Below are positions 23,153 to 33,310 of a stretch of DNA of 64,000 nucleotides, piece after piece. Source of the stretch: Protula sp. h YS-2021 (lineage: Eukaryota; Annelida; Polychaeta; Sabellida; Serpulidae). The notes under the pieces were generated by a model. The model did no database searches, was not told the origin of the DNA, and saw nothing but the letters and a program-made list of their open reading frames with translations. Position 1 is the stretch's first letter. Each line of letters opens with the position of its first letter. The stretch is from assembly GCA_949752745.1 (NCBI GenBank), contig OX457031.1, positions 21,625,642 to 21,689,641 on the forward strand, written 5' to 3'. A program made the translations under genes and the position numbers.

Positions 23153-24105
23153 TTTACCTTTTACATAAAACAAATAATAAATAAAACAGAATTACCACTT
23201 GTTTTGCACTGTTCACTACGCCAGAACTTCGTAAAGCTAAGATATGTTCGGATTGCTTTCATGTAATTTCATCTTTTGCAGTTATTGAACATCATACCTG
23301 GAACGAAATTTTGTGAAATATTTAAATAAGTACTATATGCATCTTAGGAAGAAATTATTTAACAAAGGAATTAATATACATGTATTTTTTCCAATGTCGA
23401 TATCTACATCTATTGCATGCATTAGCTGAAAGATTAATAAGAATTCTTTTTATGTGATTATTCTACGTAAAGATGTGTTTTACAAGAAGAGTGCTTTTTG
23501 GGCAATGTCTCGATAAGGCCTTATCCCAATTCAAAACTAGAATGTCCATGGACATTGTGCCCAGCTGTCAGAGTGAAGAGATTGTAAAGGTGAAAGGAGA
23601 AAAGGGAGAATTTCGACCAATTTTAACAAAATATAAATTTGGTAGATGATCTCTTTGGGTAGGAGGGGGAGTGGGGTTTGAGCCTTACTATTTTGATCGA
23701 ACCGATTAATCAAATACGTGCTTTCCAGCGGAACCCCGAAAGCTCTAAAATCTCGAAAATCCACACGTTCTTTTAAGTAAATGTTAACAAGCGTGTATGC
23801 ATCCAGATGACGGCCCCCCCCTATCGACAAAGGTAGACAAGCCGGACGAAGTCGGTTGGTCTAAAAAAAAAGCAAAGTCAGATGTTTCCCTCAAAACAAT
23901 GCTAAATAAAAACCTGTTTTGAACAAAATCTCAGCCAGCGAAAACGAGTTCTCTAAGTTTTCTAACAAAATAAAGGTTATTAGGGTTCCTTAAAAGAAAT
24001 TCTATTCCAACAATCTAGATTGGATTATTTTGTGAAAAAGTTCTCTATAAACTGGAGCCTGAGAGAGAAACGATCCCCCGTGTAACGCAGATAACCGATG
24101 AAATT
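23153..24105 (+). repeat. Segmental duplication, block B'
   Basis: Second copy of 21502-22450. It follows A' directly with no inserted element. It opens with the 23-bp segment (23153-23175) that is inverted relative to 21502-21524. Confidence 0.9.
23528..23874 (+). mobile_element. Small non-autonomous element with hairpin ends, copy 2
   Basis: Same 5' palindrome (AATGTCCATGGACATT near 23541) and same 3' hairpin (GCCGGACGAAGTCGG near 23844) as 21873-22217. The internal G- and C-runs are much shorter here, showing homopolymer instability. Confidence 0.7.
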
Positions 24106-25334
24106 GGTGCTAGAGTCGGTTTGCTAAGTGCCCACCACTGCCACTTTCATCACGTTTTTTACTATTCTAACAGCTTTGCATTTTGAAATTTAGACAAAAA
24201 CTAAATTTTGTATTAAAAAAGATATTTTAGCAATTTGCGGTGTCTGTTTTATCCATGTATGAAATCTGGAGACAGCCTGGACGACACGTTCAATTTCGAG
24301 ACAAAATTATATCACAACGCGAAGTTTTACCAATTTTCAAATTACTGTTACTGACAAATTTAAAACGTTCTATTCCAGAGAACTTTTAACTTCGGTAGTC
24401 TATTCCAGAATAGACGGTTGTCTATTCCGGAAGACGTAGACGTAAAACGTGTTAGTTCACCCATGACAAAAATATCTGATTTCTTATTTTCTTCATAAAT
24501 TCTTATTTTAAATAATACACTGTATTTTTTTTACACAATTTTCATGACTGCGACGTAGCACACCTGCAATATGTGCTCTATCCTTGTACGAGATTTTTTA
24601 GTAACAGAAAAAAAATTACTCATTTTGTCATTGTTTCACGAATTGGAATAAAAAACACGACGTTTTGTGTGTTTTCTTATGTGTGTAAAATTTTAAAACA
24701 ATCTGACATCGGAGAAACAACCCGGACTTGACATTCCATTATGCCAACAAAATTACATAAACGCTAAGTTTTATAAACAAATTTCAAAATACTGCCATTC
24801 GGAAAATTTTTCGTGATTCCGAAGAGAAATGCAACGTTGCACACCTTCAATATGTGCTCTGTTGGTATGTGAAATTTCAAAACAATCCGATGTATAGGTT
24901 CGGAGGTATAGACTGGGCATGACGTTTTCCACTACGTGGACAAAATTGTATGAATGCACATTTTTACTAAATTTCAAAATACTGTCATTCTGATCATTTT
25001 TCATGAATAAAAATAAAAATACCACACTGCGCATCTTCAGAACGTGTTCTATTCGTACGTAAAGTTATAAGACAATCAAATGAACAGTTTTGCAGCTCTG
25101 GCCTGGACACGACTTGAGAAAATAGAGAAAAGTTCTTATAACAAAAAATTACTGTCATTCGAACAATTTTTCATGAATCCAAACAACAAAAGAACATAAA
25201 CCACGATCAATATGTGCTCAATCTGTGTGAAAATTTCAAAACAATCCGACGTACAGTTTCTGAGAGATAGCCTGGACACGCGTACGGACAGATGGACAAG
25301 CTCGCAATATCTCTCCGTCGTTACACGGGGGGAT
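24072..25334 (+). mobile_element. ~1.26-kb tandem-core element bounded by 16-bp inverted repeats
   Basis: GATCCCCCGTGTAACG (24072-24087) is mirrored by CGTTACACGGGGGGAT (25319-25334), differing only in the length of the G/C run. Between them are four to five degenerate 165-182-bp units marked by ACTGTCATTCgAAyAATTTTTCATGAAT (about 24624, 24789, 24971, 25149) and AAAACAATCyGA. A short acggacagatggaca tract precedes the right end. The left terminus also occurs alone at 22427-22442 in block B. No transposase is encoded. Confidence 0.65.
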
Positions 25335-25341
25335 AACTGCA

Positions 25342-25368
25342 ATTGACCTAAGGACATCATAGGTCAAT
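25342..25368. repeat. 8-bp perfect inverted repeat
   Basis: ATTGACCT (25342-25349) and AGGTCAAT (25361-25368) flank 11 nt, immediately right of the element above. It may be part of its target or a further terminal hairpin. Confidence 0.7.
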
Positions 25369-25369
25369 A

Positions 25370-26015
25370 TGTTTCATACTAATCAAGATTCTACGGTCGA
25401 CTGTAAGTACGCCATATTTCGTTTTCTCAGCTCCAGCAATTTCAGAGGAGACTTACAGAAACCGACAAAAAGCTGCGTGATAAAAACTAAAATTATAATA
25501 AAGGAAAAGGAAAAGGTAGAAACTTGCAGAAAAGGGCAACAATCAACCGTGGTGACTAACAATGCTTATAATTTATTTTGGAGATTAATCGCAGTAACTA
25601 TTGGCTTTCATTCTATTTGGCGTTATTTAAAGGGAGTAAGTGGGTCGCCATAACACTTATGTCATCTTTTCATTCTTGGGATCTATTTCCAAGTCGATGT
25701 TTGTCTAAAAACCTAGTCCAACAACCTTTATTTTTGCAAGTGGAACCCCTAAAATTTTTAAAAGTTTCCAAAGCCACTGTAAGTATGAAAATGAAGACAA
25801 TCCTGCTCGAGATCAAAGTGGGATCATTTCTATCAAATATGAAAACGATCGATAGAGTATGAGTAGCATTTTTCGTGTTTGTTTTAATTGGACCAAAATG
25901 TAGGAGGAGTAACATTTTGAAAAATATTTACATACACATGACGGACGACGGATAAGCCATAAGTCAAAGCATTAGCTCACCGACGAAAGTCGCCTGGGCC
26001 GAAAATATTCTGACC
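25370..26015. other. Mixed single-copy DNA with a pearl-like 3' hairpin
   Basis: Mostly unrecognised sequence. Near 25935-26000 an 'acatgacggacgacggataa' tract is followed by GCTCACCGACGAAAGTCGCCTGGGC, a short hairpin of the kind that ends molluscan tandem-core elements. No supported gene. Confidence 0.45.
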
Positions 26016-26331
26016 CGGCCAGCCGGTGATCGATCATTCTTTTTTTCTCTAATAAAAAAAAAAATCAATAAAAAATTAAAAAATCCAAAATTTCGGTCAC
26101 TTAGCTTCATTGGCCTCGTTTGTTTAAAAACTATGGCTCAACAGTGTTTATAAAACGTCAATATGGCGTAACAGTCACATGACCAGTTTTATACGTTGCT
26201 GCTTCGAACCGTGAAATGTTTCTCGTATGAAATGCAAGCACCGTAGGCGCGAACGCAAAAAATTTGGTATAAAGGTCATTTTGTTACTTTTCCTCTTTAC
26301 GGCGCAATTTTTTTACATATCCGGCTGGCCG
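26016..26331. repeat. Interval bounded by 11-bp inverted repeats
   Basis: CGGCCAGCCGG (26016-26026) is exactly complementary to 26321-26331. The 316-bp interval could be a small TIR element, but the match does not extend and no target duplication was found. Confidence 0.4.
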
Positions 26332-26555
26332 TTCGATTTCTTCTTTATTTTGGCACTTTTTCACTGAGAAACGGATGAGAAACGGTTTTTTCCCTTGCCC
26401 AATGTTTCTTGGGTTGTCACTTCCAAGGGCCTTGTAGGTGCCCCTGGGTCTATTACAGATGAAACAATTTTACTGACAGGAGCAGCTTATGAGTATAATG
26501 GAGTGATTAATTTTAATTGGCGAAGGAAATATTAGGTAAATTACTCATAACTTAC

Positions 26556-26594
26556 AGATCGAGGAACGGGCTTTCCACGCCGACGGCAAATAAC
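26556..26594 (-). CDS. Candidate 39-nt internal exon of an unidentified gene
   Basis: On the minus strand, a pyrimidine-containing tract ending TGTGTTTCAG precedes 39 nt that end at GATCT|GTAAGT, a consensus 5' splice site. Thirty-nine nt is exactly 13 codons. In phase 0 it reads VICRRRGKPVPRS; the other two phases are also open (cores LFAVGVESPFLD and YLPSAWKARSSI). Base composition is much richer in GC (about 62%) than the surroundings. I do not recognise the protein. A GC-rich, promoter-like interval lies upstream on the same strand (26880-27110). Seen: splice signals and open frames. Inferred: that it is transcribed. Confidence 0.4.
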
Positions 26595-26879
26595 CTGAAA
26601 CACATTAACAAGAATCAGTTAGCATACAAGGATAAATAAAGTATTTTTAATGCACACAGTGATTTCTCAAAGACAAATGGAGTTAGAATACAAAACATGC
26701 ATGCAATATTTGAAAAATGAGTGTTAAAGCAAACTTTAGCAAAGTTTCAAATTGTTAATGTACAAGAAACGTGGTAAGATGAAAGCAAGACGGGACAGGT
26801 TGATGATTTCATAGAATACCAAGTGGTATAGATTATCACAGCATTTCAAGAATCTTTCACCATTCAAAAACGAATAAAT

Positions 26880-27110
26880 CCCCTTTCCCGCCTGAAGACC
26901 TGTGCTTGGTCACTCTTGAGAAGATGACGTACACGTGGAAGGTCAGAAACTTCACCCCGCACAAGCCATGGACGTGGATCAGTCCGATGACGTGGCATCG
27001 CTGACAAGGCGTGTCCAGCCAGTCCAGTGGTCAGTGACCGAGGAATGGCGAGGCATTACACATAATTACGCTGGTGTGGGGTGCCGAAATTCCCACATTA
27101 TAACTGGTGA
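26880..27110. promoter_or_regulatory. GC-rich, CpG-containing promoter-like interval
   Basis: An island of about 55% GC in AT-rich DNA, containing TGACGTACACGTGG (26926-26939) and TGACGTGG (26988-26995), which resemble CRE and E-box/UPRE sites. It lies between the candidate minus-strand exon and the 51-bp array. It could be the promoter or first exon of a minus-strand transcript; short frames within it match nothing I know. Confidence 0.3.
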
Positions 27111-27151
27111 GAAAACATCAGAACAGCTTCACAAAACATAACCGTCCCTTC

Positions 27152-28060
27152 CTCCCTTGTGGACCCCATGGGGCGAGGCTGCATGGCCCTAAGCCACCCC
27201 TTCCTCCTTTTTGATCCCCATAGGAAGGGCTGCATGGTCCCAAGCCACCGCTCCCTCCTTTTTGATCCCCATAGGAAGGGCTGCACGGTCCTCAGCCACC
27301 CCTTCCTCCTTTTTGATCCCCATAGGAAGAGATGCATGGTCCTAAGCCACCCCTTCCTCCTTTTTGATCCCCATAGGAAGGGCTGCATGGTCCTAAGCCA
27401 CCCCTTCCTCCTTTTTGATCCCCATAGGAAGGGCTGCATGGTCCTAAGCCACCCCTTCCTCCTTTTTGATCCCCATAGGAAGGGCTGCATGGTTCCAAGC
27501 CACCCCTCCCTCCTTTTTGATCCCCATAGGAAGGGCTGCATGGTTCCAAGCCACCCCTCCCTCCTTTTTGATCCCCATAGGAAGGGCTGCATGGTCCTAA
27601 GCCACCCCTTCCTCCTTTTTGATCCCCATAGGAAGGGCTGCATGGTCCTAAGCCACCCCTTCCTCCTTTTTGATCCCCATAGGAAGGGCTGCATGGTCCT
27701 AAGCCACCCCTTCCTCCTTTTGATCCCCATAGGAAGGACTGCATGGTCCTAAGCCATCCCTTCCTCCTTTTTGATCCCCATGGGAAGGGCTGATTGGTCC
27801 TAAGCCACCCCTTCCTCCTTTTTGAGCCCCATAGGAAAGGCTGCATGGTCCTAAGCCACCCCTTCCTCCTTTTTGATCACCATAGGAAGGACTGCATGGT
27901 CCTAAGCCACCCCTTCCTCCTTTTTGATCCCCATAGGAAGGGCTGCATGGTCCTAAGCCACCCTTTCCTCTTTTTTGATCCCCAAAGGAAGGGCTGCATG
28001 GTCCTAAGCCACCCCTTCCTCCTTTTTGATCCCCATAGGAAGGGCTGCATGGTCCTAAAG
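27152..28060 (+). repeat. 51-bp minisatellite, ~18 units
   Basis: Unit: taagccaccccttcctcc + tttttgatccccatagg + aagggctgcatggtcc. Copies are 90-100% alike, with a central run of near-identical units. It is unrelated to the 51-bp R51 array despite the same length. Seventeen-codon frames are open on both strands (SHPFLLFDPHRKGCMVL on plus) but arise from the period. A CT-rich strand bias is strong. Confidence 0.97.
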
Positions 28061-28690
28061 TGCCCCTATCCCAAGTTCTGGGCCCTATTGGGTGGAACTG
28101 CATGGTGATAAACAGTCTCCATCTTTAGTTTTGGGACCTTGTAGGTCATGACTGCATGCTTTTCAGCCCTCCCCATCCCTGTTCTGGGCATTATGGGTCG
28201 GAGCTGCATGGCAGTAAGGCGCCATTCTTCTGTTCTGGGCCCACTTCCTCCGTTCAACCTCTTCCTCCTTTCACCCCTATAAGCACATGATCCTAAGCCG
28301 CCCCCATTTCAAGTTCTGGGCCCCACTGAGTGGGGATGCATGGTACCAAAGTCGTCCCCATCTAATGTTTGGACCTTGTGAGGCGGGGACGCATGGTCCT
28401 AAACCACCCCATCCCCTGGGAGAAACCACATGGTTTTAACTTCCTCCTTCTAAACCTTATATGTATGGGGCAGTGCCCCATGATTCAGCCCCTCCCCCGT
28501 TCCAGATTTCAAGGAGCGGTACTGCATGGCCCAAAGCCTTATGGTTGAGAACACATTGCTCTAAAGCTCTCTTCTGTTCTAGACCCCACATCTGTAAAGC
28601 CCCCAACCCCTATTCTATGAGGTGGAACTCCAGCGTCTAGCCCCATGCCTAAACGCTACAGGACCGGAAATGGGTGAAGTCCCGTGATGC
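28061..28690 (+). repeat. Degenerate margin of the 51-bp array
   Basis: 'ctgcatggt-ctaaa', 'ttctgggcccca' and 'ccccatcccc' recur every ~50-65 bp with heavy substitution and indels. This is the ageing edge of the array to its left. Confidence 0.75.
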
Positions 28691-28699
28691 AGGATGTCT

Positions 28700-28796
28700 T
28701 GTGGCCTAAGCAATGACTGAGGGTCTGTGGTCTGATGCAGGCTGGTCTGTGGTCTTATGCAGGCTGGTCTGTGGCCTGTGATGCAGGCTGGTCTGT
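28700..28796 (+). repeat. 24-bp minisatellite, left segment
   Basis: 'gatgcaggctggtctgtggcct' recurs about four times, homologous to 29020-29280. The SINE-like element separates the segments. Confidence 0.85.
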
Positions 28797-29007
28797 CTGT
28801 TTATTTGTGTTTAACGTCTCATTCGCCAACTAGACTGGCTATGTCAGGATGCACTTGCTAAAGAAACAAGTGGAAAAAAAGAAGGAAGAATGAAGAAACA
28901 GTGAAAGAAGAGTTAGAAAGAAATTCCGATTAGTCGCCTCTTACGCCATGCACGGAACAGAACGCAGTGGGTGTATTCTTAAGACTCCCCCCACCCCACA
29001 GGGGGAG
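28797..29007 (+). mobile_element. SINE-like repeat, copy 1
   Basis: Opens TGTTTATTTGTGTTTAACGTC and has CGCACTTGCTAAAGxAACAAGT-type text. It continues with an AG-rich middle, then ATTCCGATTAGTCGCCTCTT, GTGGGTGTATTCTTAAGA and a closing CCCCACAGGGGGAG. I recognise the CGCCTCTTACG core as widespread in mollusc genomes. No tRNA-type A/B boxes were recognised, so SINE status is uncertain. Confidence 0.75.
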
Positions 29008-29280
29008 CAGGATGGTTTGTGGCTCAAGTGATGCGGTACGGTTTGTGGCTCAAATGATGCGGCACGGTCTGTGGCTCAACTGATGCAGGCTGGTTTGTGC
29101 CTCGTGATGCGGGCTGGTTTGTGCCTCGTGATTCAGGCTGGTTTGTGCCTCGTGATGCAGACTGGTTTGTGCCTCGTGATGCAGGCTGGTTTGTGCCTCG
29201 TGATGCAGGCTGGTTTGTGCCTCGTGATGCAGGCTGGTTTGTGGCTCCAGTGATGCGGCACGGTCTGTGGCTCAAGTGGT
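29008..29280 (+). repeat. 24-bp minisatellite, central segment (~11 units)
   Basis: 'gatgcaggctggtttgtgcctcgt' type units (24 bp). Six consecutive copies at 29098-29250 are nearly identical; edges carry the 'gcggcacggtctgtggctcaa' variant. Confidence 0.93.
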
Positions 29281-29500
29281 TGGTTGGTTTTGTGTTTAAC
29301 GTCCCGTTAAGCGACTATTGATGGGTATATTGGGACGCACTTGCTAAAGGAACAAGTGGGAGAAAAAAAGAGGCAAGAATGAAGAAATAGTAAAAGAAGA
29401 GTTAGAAAGAAAGAAATTCCGATTAGCCGCCTCTTACGCCATGCACGGAACAGAACGCAGTGGGTGTATTCTTAAGATTCCCCCCGCCCCACAGGGGGAG
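29281..29500 (+). mobile_element. SINE-like repeat, copy 2
   Basis: Same structure as copy 1 with a better preserved start (GTGTTTAACGTCCCGTTAAG), ATTGGGACGCACTTGCTAAA and the same 3' end ACAGGGGGAG. Interrupts the 24-bp array, which resumes at 29501 (ttcaagtgatgcggcacgg). Confidence 0.8.
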
Positions 29501-29560
29501 TGGTTCAAGTGATGCGGCACGGCCTGTGGTTTCTGTCATGGAGAACTTGTTGGGGCTCCT

Positions 29561-31078
29561 GTGTTATAAAACGTTTCTGTTGAGTGATCTCTCTGGTGCG
29601 GAATGTTTTGTGACCGTGTGGTGGAAGACGTTTTGAGCTACATTAGTGAGGGTGTTGGGGTCAGTGCGTTGCAGAATCATGGCCAGGTAAAAATAAAGAA
29701 TGCCCAAGAATATGGTCAGACACCACGCAAGTTTTAATGTTAAAGGATTTCAGGACAAAATCTGAAAATAAGAGCTGTGCCGTGGAAGAGCGTTGAGAAC
29801 AAGAAAGGAAAAGCCTATATTTTCCGATGCACTGAACTTTATCATACTCTTTTTTGAGATGCCGTCTGGAATACGCTAAAACATTAGATAAACTGAACGT
29901 GAACATTTTTCGTTAATACTCAGCAAATTTCTAAACATCAGATGAAGCACCTGTCGCCATATGGATACTAAGACCTGACGCTAAATGAAAGCAGCACTGG
30001 TTTCTATCAATCACAACGAAAAATATCACCTCAGAACATCCCAAAATAAAACCTAATGATTGTAGTTAAAGCAAAAAAAGGTTTGTAAGGAATCGCCTAG
30101 AAATCCTGGGCAATGTGCACTTTTTAACAGCAAAGTTCCTCTGTTTTGGCCTTAAGACTCTGGAACATTACCCATAAAACTGAGTCAATACATTACAGTC
30201 ATCCCATCAAAATGTTGCAGGAACCCGTTCCAATAAAAGCCGCACGAGTATTTTGAAAAAAGAAAGGTTATATATATCTAAAGAAATGCTCATATGGTGC
30301 TTTTTTTGCACGGATCGTCAAAAAGTAATTTTTTTCTAGAGCGAACTATCTGAGAAACATTCATATCAAACTGAAAAAAACTGATAAAAACTAAGGAAAT
30401 AATTATTTTTGAACCAAACATTTTGCACTTATGCAATCTTGGGGGGGGGGGGGTGTACTTCTCCGCAGCTACGAAAAGGGCGATAGGTACTTTCTGTGAG
30501 CCATTGTTTTACTCCTATCGTATTTTAGTATAATGACATTACCATTCTGCAATCAACAATTTGTGAAAATGCTGCTCAATTTAACTAAATCAGCTGATTT
30601 TTCTATGTGGCGCACAGTTAACTTTGCAGTAAACTTTTATGAATACTGGAACAGGCGTTGAAATTTCCAAAAACATACCGCTGTAGGACTGGGAATCCAG
30701 CGCCTGACCAGTCACCTGGCAACAATTCACTTGAACTGAAAAGTTCGACCTTTCGCATGTATTGTACAGTTTTTGTTCAGAATTAGGGTTAAGATTGTTT
30801 GTTAACAACAATTTTTAGAACGTTGCCCCCCTTTCACTCACACTTTTTTGACATGCAAACCAGCCATAAGACCAGCGCATAGCCATGCAATGAATTTTTA
30901 GCAGGGATTTTGTTAATACCCACCCCCCCCACCCCGCCCAACCAACGCTCAGACCGCCTCAAAAGTATAGCTTGTTTCGTTCTCAGCGATAACAATACGT
31001 ACGACTCCAGGGTATCCTTTCTTTTACACAGCCTTGCACTGATAATAACTCATGGAATTTCTAAGTGTTGCTTCTTTA
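29561..31078. other. Mostly single-copy AT-rich DNA
   Basis: Contains a G-run (30442-30453) and a C-rich stretch (30921-30940). No coding ORF, RNA or repeat I can support. Confidence 0.5.
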
Positions 31079-31916
31079 TGGAATGCCGTTTTAACATTTA
31101 ATGCTTATTTTTTATATCAAAATATAATCAAAGATATCAAGAAATCAATGCAGATCTCAAAAATTTATATTTTGCTATCAACAATTGAATTTTAATAGCA
31201 AAAATTTATTTTTGAGATAAAAAAAACAAACTTTACAAACATAAAAAAACTTCAGGGAGACACACATTTACATAAAATATAACGCATCGTTAATTAAATT
31301 TTGGAGATGAAAACTTGAATTATTGAGATCAATAATAACAACACAATTTTTGATCTCAAGAATTGCTTCTTTTTGTATAGTAAAAAATTAAAGAAAGATT
31401 CTGTATATAAGGACCAGTCATTATTTATTTACAGATGTGTGTTTCAAAATTTTTTATTTAAAAATACACTGATATTTCGATGTCAAAAATCAATTTTTGA
31501 GATAAAAAATCGTTTGCAGATTTAAAAATACAAATTAAAAAAGCATCAGTCTGAAATAATGATATCTGAAATAAATTCTTTATATCAATAAAAAGAAAAT
31601 TAATTATTGAGCTCAAAATTGATATTTTGCTCTCAAATATTTCATTTTTGCTATCAAGAATTGAATTTTGATCTCAAAAAATCAATTTTAGATATCACTG
31701 AATCATTTCTGATATCAATAAATATTTCTTGATAGCTCTAAATATTTATTGATATCAAAAATTATTTTTTGAGATCAAGAATACATTTAGAGATATCAAA
31801 AATACAATTATAGATAGCAAAAATTAATTCTTGATATAAAAAAAAATCAATTTGTGAGCTCAAAAATTAATTCTTGATATCAATAATTTCCTAATAAATG
31901 TGAAAACGGCATTCCA
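31079..31916 (-). mobile_element. Full-length Mutator-like MITE (838 bp)
   Basis: Terminal inverted repeats TGGAATGCCGTTTTAACATT (left) and its complement on the right (TGGAATGCCGTTTTCACATT) differ at one base. Flanks are TGCTTCTTTA (31069-31078) and TACTTCTTTA (31917-31926), a 10-bp target duplication with one mismatch. A 9-11-bp duplication is the hallmark of Mutator-like elements. The interior is a series of ~15-bp palindromic words (TTTTTGATATCAAAAA and its GATCTC, GAGCTC and GCTATC variants) around a conserved block GATTCTGTATATAAGGACCAG. No transposase is encoded. Orientation is opposite to the 46425 copy. Confidence 0.85.
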
Positions 31917-32534
31917 TACTTCTTTACCACTGGTAGTTATAAGTAAGAAATGATAAGAATTCAGGAGTAATTTTTCTTTGTAGAAAACGAAGCTACAGTA
32001 AAAAATTGAGGAATCGAAACAATACCAGCGACAAATAAATGCCGTTATTTTGAAATTTTGTTGAACTGCAGCAAAAAAAGGTAACGGAAAAATAAAGCAA
32101 CAGTTAAATCTACAAGAAAGTCTTGAAATTTATTGAAAAATTGTTTGGCGGACCGCCCAAAAATACTTTTCTGAGGATGACAATAAAGGAAACCAAATAT
32201 GGAAGCGATCTGATCACAACTGTAGGTAACATGGCATTGTAAACAAAATTTGGTTCTCGAATGAAATGCCATCGGGGAAAATGTCATCTGGAATAAATGC
32301 CACATTTAATAAATTGAGGCACCCGCCCTCAACTTTAAATTTTACATCTTGTTCGTTTTCAACTTTTCTGTCTTAAAAAGATCAAAAATATATTTAATTG
32401 AATTTTGGGGACATTACTTTTTGGTCGCGGCGGGGAAGGGGGGGGGGGAGCTGTTTACCCAACTGAAAGATCACAAACAAAAATCAACGTAAAAGATTCA
32501 TTTTATTAAGTGTGGCATTTATTTCGGGTGAGAT
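31917..32534. other. Spacer
   Basis: Single-copy, with a G-run at 32437-32450. No supported feature. Confidence 0.45.
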
Positions 32535-32735
32535 TTGATACTGCTTAGTAAAAACGTGTGGCATCTACTTTACTGGCATTTGTTCCGGGTGACATTTGTT
32601 CCGGGTGGTATTTGGTCCGTGTGGTATTTGGTCCGGTGGCATTTGGTCCGTGTGGTATTTGGTCCGGTGGCATTTGGTCCGTGTGGTATTTGGTCCGGTG
32701 GTATTTTGTCCGGTGGCATTTGGTCCGGCATTCAT
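32500..32735 (+). repeat. Short-unit minisatellite (~16-18 bp)
   Basis: 'ggtatttggtccgtgt', 'ggcatttggtccggt' and 'gacatttgttccgggt' alternate about ten times, with older diverged copies at the left edge. Confidence 0.9.
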
Positions 32736-32892
32736 ACAGTTTACATAAATTATATTGACGACTCCCCCTCTCCCCCGCCCAGTGGTTTTGATAAGGCCAG
32801 TCTACAAAGCAGTAATCCTTAACTGCCCATGAAACTAAAATACAATTTTAAAATTGGAAATTTTCCGTTCGTGGAAAATATAAAGGACACAT

Positions 32893-33310
32893 TGGCCAAT
32901 GTGGCGTCTCCTAAAATGCGAGCGACAGTCGTATGATCTGTCACGTGTCAGTCTGTTGACGTCACGTGATTTCTATCATTATTTCTTTGACAACTGGGGC
33001 TTAACTTTCGCAATAAAGGAAAATAAAATAACTTATTTACAAATATAACATCTATAAAATGCGAGCAATGTTCATATTATGTGCCTTGTGCTGGTCTGTT
33101 GACGTCACGTGAAGTAATGACGTCACGTGATCTGAGAAACCGTCATAACCGTACATAGGGCAATAGACAATGAAAATTTCACGGTAATGGGAAGCAAAAA
33201 CGCCTATTTGTCAATAAAACGCCTCATAAAAATGCGAGCAACGGTCGTGCTATGCGTAACGTGTCTGTATGTTAATGCCACGTAGTGGTGATGACGTCAC
33301 GAGGTGTTAC
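32893..33310 (+). repeat. Three ~165-bp degenerate repeats carrying CRE/E-box sites
   Basis: AAAATGCGAGCrA marks starts near 32913, 33056 and 33230. Each unit carries TGACGTCAC: TGACGTCACGTGA at 32957-32969, 33100-33112 and 33118-33130, and TGACGTCACGAGG at 33292-33304. TGACGTCA is a perfect CRE palindrome, overlapping CACGTG. A cluster of regulatory sites is possible, but it may simply be a repeat with those words. Confidence 0.75.

Noticed and set aside
26016..26331. A true TIR transposon
   Set aside because: The 11-bp inverted match does not extend, no target duplication was seen and no second copy exists in the window; kept only as an inverted repeat.
27098..28108. Long open frames in the 51-bp array
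   Set aside because: Same reason; the frames on both strands stay open only while the period holds and stop where units decay.
28797..29500. tRNA-derived SINE head
   Set aside because: I could not find A and B box promoter sequences in the first 70 bases of the copies, so I call it only SINE-like.
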